Translations under genes and position numbers: made by a program
The notes under the pieces: model-generated
Databases searched by the model: none
The model's input: only the letters and a program-made list of their open reading frames with translations
Told to the model about the DNA's origin: nothing
DNA from: Theileria orientalis strain Shintoku
Lineage: Eukaryota; Apicomplexa; Aconoidasida; Piroplasmida; Theileriidae
Direction of reading: 5' to 3'
Length of the DNA: 64,000 bases
Assembly (NCBI RefSeq): GCF_000740895.1
Contig: NC_025261.1
Coordinates: 1,302,001 to 1,366,000, forward strand
In this document: in pieces, positions 11,200 through 22,503 of the stretch
How positions within the stretch are numbered: the stretch's first letter is position 1
How the letters are laid out: the number at the start of each line of letters is the position of its first letter

Positions 11200-11571
11200 T
11201 TCTAAATATCTATTCTTAAATCTTAAATTTTGCGTGCTGATAAGTCTGTGATTCCATTAGTAAAAATTTTATAACTAAATAAGAGAAATGCTCATGATTG
11301 GGCAATGTAACACTGTCTAGTGCAACGGAATGCACAACAACACTCAATCATTTAAAGTTTTAAAGGCATTAATATACTCAAGTTTATTATATAATTAGAT
11401 ACAAATTACCAATTGTCTTTTGGTATGTAATTTACTTCCCATCTTCTATTTTTCAACGTTCATAAAAAATTAGTAATTGAACATCTTTTTTTTATATTTT
11501 TTATTTTAAGTCATATTTTTATAATATGACTAAATTATTTAAAAATTGTATCCTAATTTGACTTGTAAAAC
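11200..11571. other. divergent intergenic region
   Basis: An AT-rich stretch between the start of the unknown minus-strand gene and the plus-strand membrane protein at 11572. It may hold the unresolved first exon of the minus-strand gene. I see no other feature. Confidence 0.4.
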
Positions 11572-12453
11572 ATGATTTTGACTCCTAGATCATCCCCTAC
11601 AAAAAGTGGTGAGCTGAGAGCTTCAACTGGCTCTCCGTGTTCAACCAGGAGTCCAAAAATGGTTAATTATAACAAGGAAACATCAATTCCTATTACTGCG
11701 GAATTTCAGAACCCACCAATTCAGGCCGCAACATTCATTCGCATATTTGGCTACTTAACAGTAGTCTTCTACCTAGTAACAGGTTAGTTTGATACATTTA
11801 AAATCTTAGATATACACGAATATATATTTAAAATAAAAATCATCATTTATTTAAGTTAATTAACAACTTTAGTTTTTGTGTGTAATAAAACAGGGCAACT
11901 TTCTTCCCCGGTGTATGAATCCTTTATGAGTTTTCATACGCGGGTTTCAGAGTTATATCTCGTGGTTTTAGATTTATACAAACGCTGCCCGGCAATTACA
12001 GGCACCATCAAGAAGCTCAGGTTCGAAGTTCCATACTTCATTAAGATGTTCTCATTGTACGTCCCGAGGTATGAGAAGGCAATAATATATTTTACAACCT
12101 ACAACACATTGAACAATTGGGTATCCCTGTTCGTAGTTTTGACCTTCGTCTTCCTCATGGAGCTTTTTGTAACGATAGTGGACAATTTAATAGTCTCGTG
12201 TCGGTCTAAGAACTCTCAAAGATACTGTGTCAACATGGTCCATCCCTCTAAATTCCATGATAAGACATTTACCCAAGAGCAAGTAAACAAATTACTTCTG
12301 AGCCAAGAATACAACAAGCTTAAGAATTCTAGGATCGGATTGGGGCCTGAAGCATGGAATTGGCAACTCAGGAGGACATTGCACAACTCTGAGGGCCCTT
12401 TGAAATCGCAAACTGCCAACAAGTCTAGCTACGATTCCGATGGCAGTCATTGA
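11572..12453 (+). CDS. two-exon membrane protein of unknown function
   Basis: Exons 11572-11782 and 11894-12453 join in phase (g|gg, glycine) to give 256 residues. I do not recognise a family. The N-terminal ~45 residues are Ser/Thr/Pro-rich with SPTKSG and STRSPK, which look like phosphorylation sites. A hydrophobic segment (FIRIFGYLTVVFYLV) lies near residues 55-70, and a longer one (WVSLFVVLTFVFLMELFVTI) near 145-170. The tail is hydrophilic and ends in SSYDSDGSH. Two membrane segments with both ends on the same side are likely. The codon use is ordinary for the region. It lies just upstream of the kinase array on the same strand. Confidence 0.65.
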
Positions 12454-12739
12454 TGCACCACACATAACTTTTTATTATTTTTAATATCCTTATCAAATAA
12501 TTAAGTCTATAGTACATAACTAATTTAAACGAAATTAGAAAAAAACTTCACGAAGATAAAATGAATTTGAATGCAGTTTCCTAGATTTATTCATGGTATT
12601 ACTAAAATACTGTCACTTTTTTATACAAAGTTTAAGCTTTTAAGGATCACGTACATATTAATCATATAAAGGGATCTCTCAATAAAATACTTTGTGATTC
12701 TTTAATAGTGTAACACATTTTAGTTTTTTGTACTATATA
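12454..12739. other. intergenic region before the kinase array
   Basis: An AT-rich spacer of 286 bp between the membrane protein and the first kinase copy. It does not match the ~450-bp spacer unit that precedes copies 2, 3 and 4, so copy 1 marks one edge of the duplicated block. I see nothing else in it. Confidence 0.55.
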
Positions 12740-13972
12740 ATGAACTTAAAAAGTTATAAAAATATGATTAATCTCAATGGGTATAACACAACTAAAAAAA
12801 TACCTTCATACACAGCTTCTGTTCTCAAAAGTAAGTTAACACACGATAAACATGACTCGGGCATTTACGTATTAAATGACGAAGATATTAAATCAATAAA
12901 GGATATTTGTATTAAAAACATTCCATTTTGGAACAATTTAGATTATAATGATATCGAGATACAATTGAAATCTAATTCAGTTTCAAATATAGTTTTCTTT
13001 GTGAATTTAATTTGCGAGAACAATGAAATATATCCGAATCGTACTGTTATATTGAAGAAGCGTACCTCTTATAGCAATGTTATTTATGACAGGGAACTTC
13101 AACTTAATGTAGCTGAACTACTGGGTGAGAATAACCTAGGACCACGTGTGATTTGTAGATGTTCAGACTATACGATTCAGGAATTTGTGGAAGGAACCAC
13201 TTTGAAGAACAGCTCATTTCAAAATTTATCGGTTATCACAAGTCTTGCCTCGACTTTGGCCAAATTTCACAGGAAGGGTACTGAGATATCACTTCCTGAG
13301 TGGGATAGAACACCCTTTGTTCTTAGACATATTAACAAGTGGACTGAACCGGTAGAACGTATAATTAAGAAACACAACTTGGATTTCGATTTTAACGAGT
13401 TACAATCTTCGTTTGAACTGTACAAAACTTTACTAAACAATCACATCAAAACGTCAAACTCAGTAGCCAACTCTGTTCTGTTTTGTCATAATGATTTATT
13501 TTATAAAAACATTTTACAGTTTCAACAAGGAACATTTTTGATAGATTTTGACTACTCGGGTTATAATTATGTTGGTTGGGATGTTTCATGTTTTATTATT
13601 AAGGCACATCTTGATTACAACGAAACTGAACAGTATTATTTTTGTAATAAATCATATGATATACCTTATAATTTAAGGTGCATTTTTGTTTCTATTTATT
13701 TATCTGAACTTTTAAATAAGAATGTGTTACCATCAGAGAATGCAGTAAAGGAATTCCTAGATAGTTTAGAAACACACTCTCTAGGAGTTCACATTTTTTG
13801 GATGTATTGGGGACTTATTATGTAAGTTTTTGCTGTCATATTAGTTATAAATTTAATATATTTTAGGTTTGATAAACCAAATTCGGAATCGTCAATGTAT
13901 TTCGATGCCTATGAATACGCCAAGTTTCATTACAATTATTTTAAATCACAATTAAACAAATTAAGTCATTAA
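12740..13972 (+). CDS. choline/ethanolamine kinase-like protein, array copy 1
   Basis: Exons 12740-13821 and 13867-13972 give 395 residues. The protein kinase-like fold of choline/ethanolamine kinases is shown by the Brenner motif CHNDLFYKNIL, with the catalytic Asp, and by IDFDYSGYNYVGWD, which holds the metal-binding Asp. These enzymes phosphorylate choline or ethanolamine with ATP, the first step of the Kennedy pathway to PC and PE. The first ~50 residues (MNLKSYKNMINLNGYNTTKK...) are unique to this copy; from IKDICIKNIPFWNN onward it is almost identical to copy 2. After GWD it has VSCFIIKAHLDYNE and NKSYDIPYNL, a segment shared only with copy 2. The single intron follows an IM dipeptide in phase 2, as in every copy but copy 6, where the residue is Leu. 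Substrate choice cannot be read from the sequence. Confidence 0.85.
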
Positions 13973-14425
13973 AACATAATTTGTTTGTAATTATATTGAC
14001 TTTTAAGTTGATATTTTTACTGCATCTCAATTTGATGAACTGAGGTAAATGGCTCAGTTAGTGTATGAAACTCTGTAATTAGTTGTCGGACACAACTTCA
14101 TAAAATAGAAGATATTACACACATATAATATATGAGAATTGTATTGAGAATGTTATAAATGTGTCTCCAATGGACATGACTTATGGTGTACTGGTGTAAA
14201 ATAGGCCCATTTATTCACTTTACATTTATAATAAATACACAATGATTTGAGAGTAAATATCGCATAACATTTTATTAATTATATTTTGATCACATATTTG
14301 TGTTATAACATTTTACAATAACATTATCAATATCATTAATATAATCAATATTTTTGTATATCTAATCAATAGATTACATCAATAACTAATAATAATATTG
14401 TATTATAGTTTTTGAGTAACTAAAC
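13973..14425. repeat. repeated ~450-bp spacer unit, copy a
   Basis: This block follows kinase copy 1 and precedes copy 2. Nearly the same sequence recurs at 18593-19048 and 20255-20707, and a shortened form at 15631-15735. It holds the 3' UTR of one gene and the promoter and 5' UTR of the next. It includes gtaaatggctcagttagtgt and a short hairpin (tagttgt, five-base loop, acaact). Because it travels with the coding unit, it shows that whole gene-plus-spacer units were duplicated. Confidence 0.9.
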
Positions 14426-15630
14426 ATGTTTGATGTAAATGAAGTTGATAATTGTTCATCTTCAAACAGAGTCCCAGTTAAATACACTAAATACTCACAT
14501 AACCATATTGAAAACAAACTATATTGTTTGAGTGACCATGATAGTAAATTAATAAAGGATATTTGTATTAAAAACATTCCATTTTGGAACAATTTAGATT
14601 ATAATGATATCGAGATACAATTGAAATCTAATTCAGTTTCAAATATAGTTTTCTTTGTGAATTTAATTTGCGAGAACAATGAAATATATCCGAATCGTAC
14701 TGTTATATTGAAGAAGCGTACCTCTTATAGCAATGTTATTTATGACAGGGAACTTCAACTTAATGTAGCTGAACTACTGGGTGAGAATAACCTAGGACCA
14801 CGTGTGATTTGTAGATGTTCAGACTATACGATTCAGGAATTTGTGGAAGGAACCACTTTGAAGAACAGCTCATTTCAAAATTTATCGGTTATCACAAGTC
14901 TTGCCTCGACTTTGGCCAAATTTCACAGGAAGGGTACTGAGATATCACTTCCTGAGTGGGATAGAACACCCTTTGTTCTTAGACATATTAACAAGTGGAC
15001 TGAACCGGTAGAACGTATAATTAAGAAACACAAGTTGGATTTCGATTTTAACGAGTTACAATCTTCGTTTGAACTGTACAAAACTTTACTAAACAATCAC
15101 ATCAAAACGTCAAACTCAGTAGCCAACTCTGTTCTGTTTTGTCATAATGATTTATTTTATAAAAACATTTTACAGTTTCAACAAGGAACATTTTTGATAG
15201 ATTTTGACTACTCGGGTTATAATTATGTTGGTTGGGATGTTTCATGTTTTATTATTAAGGCACATCTTGATTACAACGAAACTGAACAGTATCATTTTTG
15301 TAATAAATCATATGATATACCTTATAATTTAAGGTGCATTTTTGTTTCTATTTATTTATCTGAACTGTTAAACAATAACGTGTTACCATCAGAGAATGTT
15401 GTAAAGGAATTCCTAGATAGTTTAGAAACACACTCTCTAGGAGTTCACATTTTTTGGACCTACTGGAGTATTCTTATGTATGTTTATAGTCATCTATATT
15501 ATCAACTTAAACATAATATTTCAGGTTTGATAAGCCCAAATCTGAATACTCTAAATATTTCGATGCCTATGAATACGCCAAGTTTCATTACAATTATTTT
15601 AAATCACAATTAAACAAATTAAGTCATTAA
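14426..15630 (+). CDS. choline/ethanolamine kinase-like protein, array copy 2
   Basis: Exons 14426-15477 and 15525-15630 give 385 residues. The N-terminus (MFDVNEVDNCSSSNRVPVKY...) is shared with copies 3 and 4, not with copy 1. The core, including CHNDLFYKNIL and IDFDYSGYNYVGWD, and the segment after GWD are almost identical to copy 1; one visible change is KHKLDFD for KHNLDFD. The intron here has no early stop, so a naive reading continues through it to 15613; the conserved donor (gtatgt) and acceptor (ttcag) and the conserved exon 2 (FDKPKSEYSKYFDAYEYAKF) show that the spliced form is the real one. Confidence 0.85.
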
Positions 15631-15735
15631 AACATAATTTGTTTGTACTTATGTTGATTTTTAAGTTGATATTTTTATTTCATCTCAATTTGATGAATTG
15701 AGGTAAATGGCTCAGTTAGTGTATGAAATTCAGTA
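15631..15735. repeat. shortened copy of the kinase-array spacer unit
   Basis: About 105 bp match the first part of the 450-bp spacer (compare 18593-18698). The match stops at about 15735 and gives way to the 3' end of the SAHH gene. This is a clear breakpoint between array sequence and the interrupting SAHH block. Confidence 0.8.
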
Positions 15736-15757
15736 TTGTACTCGCATATAGTGCTAC

Positions 15758-17395
15758 TCAGTATGTGTACCGTTGGTGCTTGTATGGGCCCTCCTTATTT
15801 ACTCCCAGGAACTCGCACTGGCTGTCAGACAGGACCGTAAGCTTAGCGTTTAGCGCCTCCAGGTGGAATCTTGCTATCGTCTCGTCAATTTTCTTTGGGA
15901 TTTGGTGAACTGTGTTTTCCAACTTTCCTCTGTTTTCGTATAGTTGCAGCAGTGCGAAGAACTGCGTCGTGAAGGACATTGACATCACCAGAGATGGGTG
16001 TCCGTTAGCGCATCCTAGATTATACAGGCTTCCGTGAGATAGAATTATTACGCCTTTGTTTAAGTCCTTGAACCTGTAGTAGTGTGCATTATTATTCAAC
16101 TCAATAATTTCCAGGTTCGGGTCTTTAACTATTTCGGGCATGAATATTTCTCTGTCTCCCTGGCCTATGTTTCCCAGGATTGCTCCGTCCTTCATCTTCC
16201 TCACGTGATGCAGTCTAATGACCTCTATTCCTCCGGTAGCCGTTACGAATATATCTGCTGTTTCAAGTGTGTCCTCCAGGAGTACGACTGGGTACCCGTC
16301 CATAACACTCTGCATTGCGCACAGGGGGTCTGCTTCGCACACTTTCACTATTGCTCCTGCTCCTCTGAATCCCATACACACCCCCTTACCGACGTGCCCG
16401 TAACCAATAACCACCACTTCTCTTCCTCCTACAAGTACCCCCTCGGCTCCTCTATGAATACCATCAATGGCACTGTACCTTGCTCCGTAGTTGTTGTCGA
16501 ACTTGGACTTAGAAATAACGTCGTTTGTCGAGTAAATTGGAAAGTGAAGTCTATTCATTTTTTCAAACTTTCTGAATTGCCACACACCGCTAGTTGTTTC
16601 CTCTGACAGACCCACTATTCTCTTGATGAGGTTGTTATAGAAGTGTGGGTTTTTTGGCACTGTGTAGTTCAAAAACTTAAAGAGATAAATCTTATCTCTG
16701 TCGGATTCTTCCACCTCCGACAGGTCGTACAACTTTCCCGTTGCGTTGTATCTATCTTCCAACTCCTTCCCGTATAGAATCATGGTGTACATTGAACATC
16801 CATCGTCCACCAGGAGCAGTGGTTTGTCAGTTTCCGGCCAGTTTATTGACTGGTACTTACACCACAAATACTCTTCCATGGACATATCTACACATATTTA
16901 TTAGTCGAGTGTGTGCATATCTAGTTTATGTATTCTACAATTCCAATAATTGTCACTGTGTGATTTAATATTCGATTATTATCTATTATTGTAAATACAT
17001 GAAGATTCCCCTAGCTACTTAAAAATTGATGTTGTGTATTAACTATCGTTCATACTTTTTTGACCGAACGTTGCTATTTTTGGATTGAACTGCTTAATAC
17101 ATGTGAAGACGGACATGTCGTTAGAAGTGTATGGGTTTGAGGAAGCCCATCTCACTTGAGCTCCCAGCCTATAGAGCGTATATGCCAAATTGATGGTCTC
17201 CTGGGTCATGTGCAGGCATCCTGTAATTTGTACTCCTTTGAAGGGCTGCTTATCTTCGTAGTGCTTTATCACGTTCAACAGGCCTGGGCACTCCTTCATT
17301 CTGAATTCGTACATGAACATTCCGGAGTCGCCGTAGTCCTTGCCCTTGTAGTAACTAGTGGTCCAAGGGGCCAAATCATCCCAAAGTTCGTGCAT
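15758..17395 (-). CDS. S-adenosylhomocysteine hydrolase (adenosylhomocysteinase)
   Basis: Two exons on the minus strand, 17395-17056 and 16887-15758, give 489 residues, close to the usual apicomplexan length. The enzyme splits S-adenosylhomocysteine to adenosine and homocysteine and so keeps methyltransferases active. Seen motifs: GCLHMTQETI and RWASSNPYTSND in the substrate domain, DDGCS, the catalytic pair SKSKFDNNYG, the NAD-binding GYGHVGKG with CEADP, HPSLVMSMSFT, and the C-terminal tail ending KHQRYTY. The usual DDGGD reads DDGCS, and the region that follows (YTMILYGKELEDRYNATGK) is the loop insert typical of the long SAHH forms of plants, Plasmodium and many bacteria. It lies inside the kinase array, in reverse orientation. 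Confidence 0.93.
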
Positions 17396-17698
17396 ATTTA
17401 AAAATTAGAACTATAAATATTTCATTAATACAAAAATCAGAATTGATGTGGTAAACTGTGTTAATATTGACTCTGAATTAAGATGATTAAAGAATATGGA
17501 ATTAATATACTATACACAAATCAGTGTTGTATTAAAATTATTGGTGTTCAGATAACGTCACCTTTTAAATTATAAAAGGCAGTTATTGCCATCGCCACAT
17601 GTCTAAAACAGCGTCATATTCTATTTGACGAATGGGGTACATATATAATAAAAGCTACTGTTTTGAGCAATTAATCCTTGTATATTATCATCATGTAA
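17396..17698. other. intergenic region
   Basis: An AT-rich spacer of about 300 bp between the start of SAHH and the 3' end of the small minus-strand gene. I see no array repeat or RNA gene in it; it should hold the SAHH promoter. Confidence 0.5.
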
Positions 17699-17989
17699 TT
17701 ACTTCTTATTCATTTGTTTCCCTGTCCTTTTCGTTCTGGAATATTCAGAGGATTTTTTGGGCGAAAGGGTCGACATGAAGTTTTTATATTCAGTCTTCTC
17801 CTCCGGATTCAACCTCTGCGATTCCTGTTTTATGCTTTTCAACTCCTTTATAATTTCAGATAAATCCGTAAATAGAATATTATCATCATTTACTCTAACC
17901 AGTTCAATTTGCTCCTCCTCATTCCCGTTATTGTCAACTTCCCCTGAAAAAGTTTGATCTTTCGCCAATACGCTATCTAACCAATCCAT
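17699..17989 (-). CDS. small hydrophilic protein of unknown function
   Basis: A minus-strand frame of 96 residues from the ATG at 17987-17989 (MDWLDSVLAKDQTF). The frame extends ~10 codons upstream without another ATG, so a spliced first exon is possible. The protein is acidic in the middle and ends in a very basic tail (SRTKRTGKQMNKK). Residues ~50-75 (LSEIIKELKSIKQESQRL) should form a helix or coiled coil. No family recognised. It is transcribed in the same direction as SAHH and sits with it inside the kinase array. Confidence 0.5.
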   Translation of the reverse strand: MDWLDSVLAKDQTFSGEVDNNGNEEEQIELVRVNDDNILFTDLSEIIKELKSIKQESQRLNPEEKTEYKNFMSTLSPKKSSEYSRTKRTGKQMNKK

Positions 17990-18289
17990 TTGCTTTGTTA
18001 TTTGAATAGAATCTTCCAATGTGTACGACTTATTTTGAGAACTGAATCACTATGGGTCAACTGAGAAAACTCGGTACATATATTAATTTAACATTAGATT
18101 CCGGTTCAGAATACTTAACATTTAATAAAGGTAGACTTATAAACTACTACAAATGGATTTGTAGGTAACTATGTATATGTATATATCCTCCCTACAAAAT
18201 AGTAATACATATAGACAAAACACACCAATTTAACATGTTAATAATAAAACATAAACATTAATATTTTATGTTTAATAAAAGATTGATTA

Positions 18290-18592
18290 AATTTAATTTG
18301 CGAGAACAATGAAATATATCCGAATCGTACTGTTATATTGAAGAAGCGTACCTCTTATAGCAATGTTATTTATGACAGGGAACTTCAACTTAATGTAGCT
18401 GAACTACTGGGTGAGAATAACCTAGGACCACGTGTGATTTGTAGATGTTCAGACTATACGATTCAGGAATTTGTGGAAGGAACCACTTTGAAGAACAGCT
18501 CATTTCAGAATTTATCGGTTATCACAAGTCTTGCCTCTACTTAGAAATTTTATTACAATTATTTTAAATCACAATTAAACAAATTAAGTCAT
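18290..18592 (+). pseudogene. deleted relic of a choline kinase-like gene
   Basis: From about 18290 the sequence matches the array genes from codon NLICENNE to SLAST (about 250 bp). It then jumps at 18542-18547 straight to the tail of exon 2 (YNYFKSQLNKLSH) and the 3' spacer. The start, N-terminus, both catalytic motifs (CHNDL, IDFD) and the intron are missing, and TAG follows SLAST. The remaining sequence is almost unchanged, so the deletion is recent or the fragment is still being converted by its neighbours. Confidence 0.9.
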
Positions 18593-19048
18593 TAAAACAT
18601 AATTTGTTTGTACTTATGTTGATTTTTAAGTTGATATTTTTACTGCATCTCGATTTGATGAACTGAGGTAAATGGCTCAGTTAGTGTATGAAACTCAGTA
18701 ATTAGTTGTCGGACACAACTACATAAAATTGAAGATATTACACACATATAATATATGAGAATTGTATTGAGAATGTTATAAATGTGTCTCCAATGGACAT
18801 GACTTATGGTGTACTGGTGTAAAATAGGCCCATTTATTCACTTTACATTTATAATAAATACACAATGATTTGAGAGTAAATATCGCATAACATTTTATTA
18901 ATTATATTTTGATCACATATTTGTGTTATAACATTTTACAATAACATTATCAATATCATTAATATAATCAATATTTTAGTATATCTAATCAATAGATTAC
19001 ATAAATAACTAATAATAATATTGTATTATAGTTTTTGAGTAACTAAAC
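18593..19048. repeat. repeated ~450-bp spacer unit, copy b
   Basis: This copy joins the relic to kinase copy 3. It is very close to 20255-20707 and slightly less close to 13973-14425. It contains the perfect 7-bp stem tagttgt/acaacta with a cggac loop, which may be a 3' UTR structure. Confidence 0.9.
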
Positions 19049-20254
19049 ATGTTTGATGTAAATGAAGTTGATAATTGTTCATCTTCAAACAGAGTCCCAG
19101 TTAAATACACTAAATACTCACATAACCATATTGAAAACAAACTATATTGTTTGAGCGACCATGATAGTAAATTAATAAAGGATATTTGTATTAAAAACAT
19201 TCCATTTTGGAACAATTTAGATTATAATGATATCGAGATACAATTGAAATCTAATTCAGTTTCAAATATAGTTTTCTTTGTGAATTTGATTTGCGAGAAC
19301 AATGAAATATATCCGAATCGTACTGTTATATTGAAGAAGCGTACCTCTTATAGCAATGTTATTTATGACAGGGAACTTCAACTTAATGTAGCTGAACTAC
19401 TGGGTGAGAATAACCTAGGACCACGTGTGATTTGTAGATGTTCAGACTATACGATTCAGGAATTTGTGGAAGGAACCACTTTGAAGAACAGCTCATTTCA
19501 AAATTTATCGGTTATCACAAGTCTTGCCTCGACTTTGGCCAAATTTCACAGGAAGGGTACTGAGATATCACTTCCTGAGTGGGATAGAACACCCTTTGTT
19601 CTTAGACATATTAACAAGTGGACTGAACCGGTAGAACGTATAATTAAGAAACACAACTTGGATTTCGATTTTAACGAGTTACAATCTTCGTTTGAACTGT
19701 ACAAAACTTTACTAAACAATCACATCAAAACGTCAAACTCAGTAGCCAACTCTGTTCTGTTTTGTCATAATGATTTATTTTATAAAAACATTTTACAGTT
19801 TCAACAAGGAACATTTTTGATAGATTTTGACTACTCGGGTTATAATTATGTTGGATGGGATATTGCTACATTTTTTTGTAAAATATGCATTTTATACAAT
19901 TTAAACGAATATCCAATTTTCTTTTACGACAAGACATTGGAGACATCGGACGAATTTAAATCCATTTTTGTTTCAATTTATTTATCTGAACTTTTAAATA
20001 AGAATGTGTTACCATCAGAGAATGCAGTAAAGGAATTCCTAGATAGTTTAGAAACACACTCTCTGGGAGTTTATCTTTTTTGGATGTATTGGGGACTTAT
20101 TATGTAAGTTTTTGCTGTCATATTAGTTATAAATTTAATATATTTTAGGTTTGATAAACCAAATTCGGAATCGTCAATGTATTTCGATGCTTATCAATTT
20201 TCCAAATGTCAATACAACCTTCTTAAGTCCCAATTAAACAAATTAAGTCATTAA
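19049..20254 (+). CDS. choline/ethanolamine kinase-like protein, array copy 3
   Basis: Exons 19049-20103 and 20149-20254 give 386 residues. It shares the N-terminus with copies 2 and 4 and the catalytic core (CHNDLFYKNIL, IDFDYSGYNYVGWD) with copies 1, 2 and 6. After GWD it switches to IATFFCKICILYNLNEYPIF followed by YDKTLETSDEFKS, a segment type also seen in copies 4 and 6 but not 1 and 2. Exon 2 starts like copy 1 (FDKPNSESSMYFDAY) and then differs (QFSKCQYNLLKSQ). All catalytic residues are present. Confidence 0.85.
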
Positions 20255-20707
20255 AACATAATTTGTTTGTAATTATATTGATTTTTAAGTTGATATTTTT
20301 ACTGCATCTCGATTTGATGAACTGAGGTAAATGGCTCAGTTAGTGTATGAAACTCAGTAATTAGTTGTCGGACACAACTACATAAAATTGAAGATATTAC
20401 ACACATATAATATATGAGAATTGTATTGAGAATGTTATAAATGTGTCTCCAATGGACATGACTTATGGTGTACTGGTGTAAAATAGGCCCATTTATTCAC
20501 TTTACATTTATAATAAATACACAATGATTTGAGAGTAAATATCGCATAACGTTTTATTAATTATATTTTGATCACATATTTGTGTTATAACATTTTACAA
20601 TAACATTATCAATATCATTAATATAATCAATATTGTTGTATATCTAATCAATAGATTACATCAATAACTAATAATAATATTGTATTATAGTTTTTGAGTA
20701 ACTAAAC
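20255..20707. repeat. repeated ~450-bp spacer unit, copy c
   Basis: This copy lies between kinase copies 3 and 4 and is nearly identical to 18593-19048. It is the last full copy of the unit; the spacers after copies 4 and 5 are unrelated. Confidence 0.9.
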
Positions 20708-21916
20708 ATGTTTGATGTAAATGAAGTTGATAATTGTTCATCTTCAAACAGAGTCCCAGTTAAATACACTAAATACTCACATAACCATATTGAAAACAAA
20801 CTATATTGTTTGAACGACCATGATAGTAAATTAATAAAGGATATTTGTATTAAAAACATTCCATTTTGGAACAATTTAGATTATAAAGGCATCAAAATAG
20901 AGATTGCACCTAATTCAGTTTCAAATTTAGTTTTCTTCGTGAATTTAATTTGCGAGAACAATGAAATATATCCGAATCGTACTGTTATATTGAAGAAGCG
21001 TACCTCTTATAGCAATGTTATTTATGACAGGGAACTTCAACTTAATGTAGCTGAACTACTGGGTGAGAATAACCTAGGACCACGTGTGATTTGTAGATGT
21101 TCAGACTATACGATTCAGGAATTTGTGGAAGGAACCACTTTGAAGAACAGCTCATTTCAGAATTTATCGGTTATCACAAGTCTTGCCTCGACTTTGGCCA
21201 AATTTCACAGGAAGGGTACTGAGATATCACTTCCTGAGTGGGATAGAACACCCTTTGTTCTTAGACATATTAACAAGTGGACTGAACCGGTAGAACGTAT
21301 AATTAAGAAACACAACTTGGATTTCGATTTTAACGAGTTACAATCTTCGTTTGAACTGTACAAAACTTTACTAAACAATCACATCAAAACGTCAAACTCA
21401 GTAGCCAACTCTGTTCTGTTTTGTCATAATGACCTATATTCTGAAAATATTATTAATTTTCAACAAGGAATATTTTTGATAGACTTTGATTTTTCAGGGT
21501 TCAATTACGTTGGATGGGATATTTCTACATTTTTTTGTAAAATGGGTTTCCTATATGACGTAACCACATTTCCTTATTTTGTTTATGACAAGACATTGGA
21601 GCCATCGGACGAATTTAAATCCATTTTTGTTTCAATTTATTTATCTGAACTTTTAAATAAGAATGTGTTACCATCAGAGAATGTAGTAAAGGAATTCTTA
21701 GATAGTTTGGATGTACACAGATTAGGTGTTCAATTATACTGGACTTATTGGGGAATAATAATGTAAGTTGCAGTAAATTTGAAATTATTATTTAGGAGTG
21801 ATAGGCCATCGAATGAATTGGCGATAAAATCCAATTTTTCCTCACAGTCCAAAGTTCACTTAGAAGTGTTTAATGCTTACTACAATAAGATACAAAGAAA
21901 ACAAACCAAACTTTAA
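20708..21916 (+). CDS. choline/ethanolamine kinase-like protein, array copy 4
   Basis: Exons 20708-21762 and 21796-21916 give 391 residues. The N-terminus and most of the core are as in copy 3. Two stretches differ: residues ~60-70 (KGIKIEIAPNSVSNLVFF in place of NDIEIQLKSNSVSNIVFF), and everything from CHNDLYSENIINF onward (IDFDFSGFNYVGWDISTFF, FCKMGFLYDVTTFPYFVYD). Exon 2 is also distinct (SDRPSNELAIKSNFSSQSK, ending RKQTKL). Several of the changed residues agree with copy 5 (DFDFSGFNYVGW), so this copy bridges the young AT-rich copies and the older one. Catalytic residues are intact. Confidence 0.85.
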
Positions 21917-22503
21917 ATTCCTTAATATTTTGGATCCATAATATATATTGTAGTAATCTCATTAGACCAGCACATTTATTTGAATACGAAGCTACATTAA
22001 TACTTGTTCAACACACTAAACTTGCAAGTCTACAAAAAATTCCAAGACCAAAATAGAGATGTGTTTAGATTAAAATTATATTTATAGCCATGTGAGAGTG
22101 GGGACTAAGGGATTGATCTATTCAAAAAATAACCTATTTTAACCAAATTGAATCATTTACACATCGAATTTATAAGAAAAAATTTAATAAGCAAAACATG
22201 AATTAAACTAATTATTAATCCATGGAAATCGTACAAGGAGTGGAAGCTTTATTATTTTGGCAACCTTCCCCATTACAAATTTAAATGATTTATAATGAAC
22301 GAGTTCATTTGATCCATTCGTTAACTTATCAAAACACCGCCCTTTAAGCTTATTGTACTGTTTTATAGAATATTTTTATAGTTTTATCGACGTTCGGCCT
22401 TGTTTCAATTTTATTACCTGATCAACATTATCATATAACAAATTTTGAGTTAGACTCAACCAGTACATATACGTAAAACTGACCATTTTTTGTAAATTAC
22501 ACA
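21917..22503. other. intergenic region between kinase copies 4 and 5
   Basis: About 590 bp of AT-rich sequence unlike the 450-bp array spacer. No gene or RNA seen. It marks the end of the recently duplicated part of the array. Confidence 0.55.

Noticed and set aside
15478..15613. Read-through C-terminus of kinase copy 2 (VYSHLYYQLKHN...)
   Set aside because: The intron by chance lacks an early stop, but the donor, acceptor and exon 2 are conserved with all other copies.
15758..17395. SAHH as a recent horizontal acquisition
   Set aside because: It has a spliceosomal intron, normal local codon use and the insert of the apicomplexan form; nothing suggests recent transfer.
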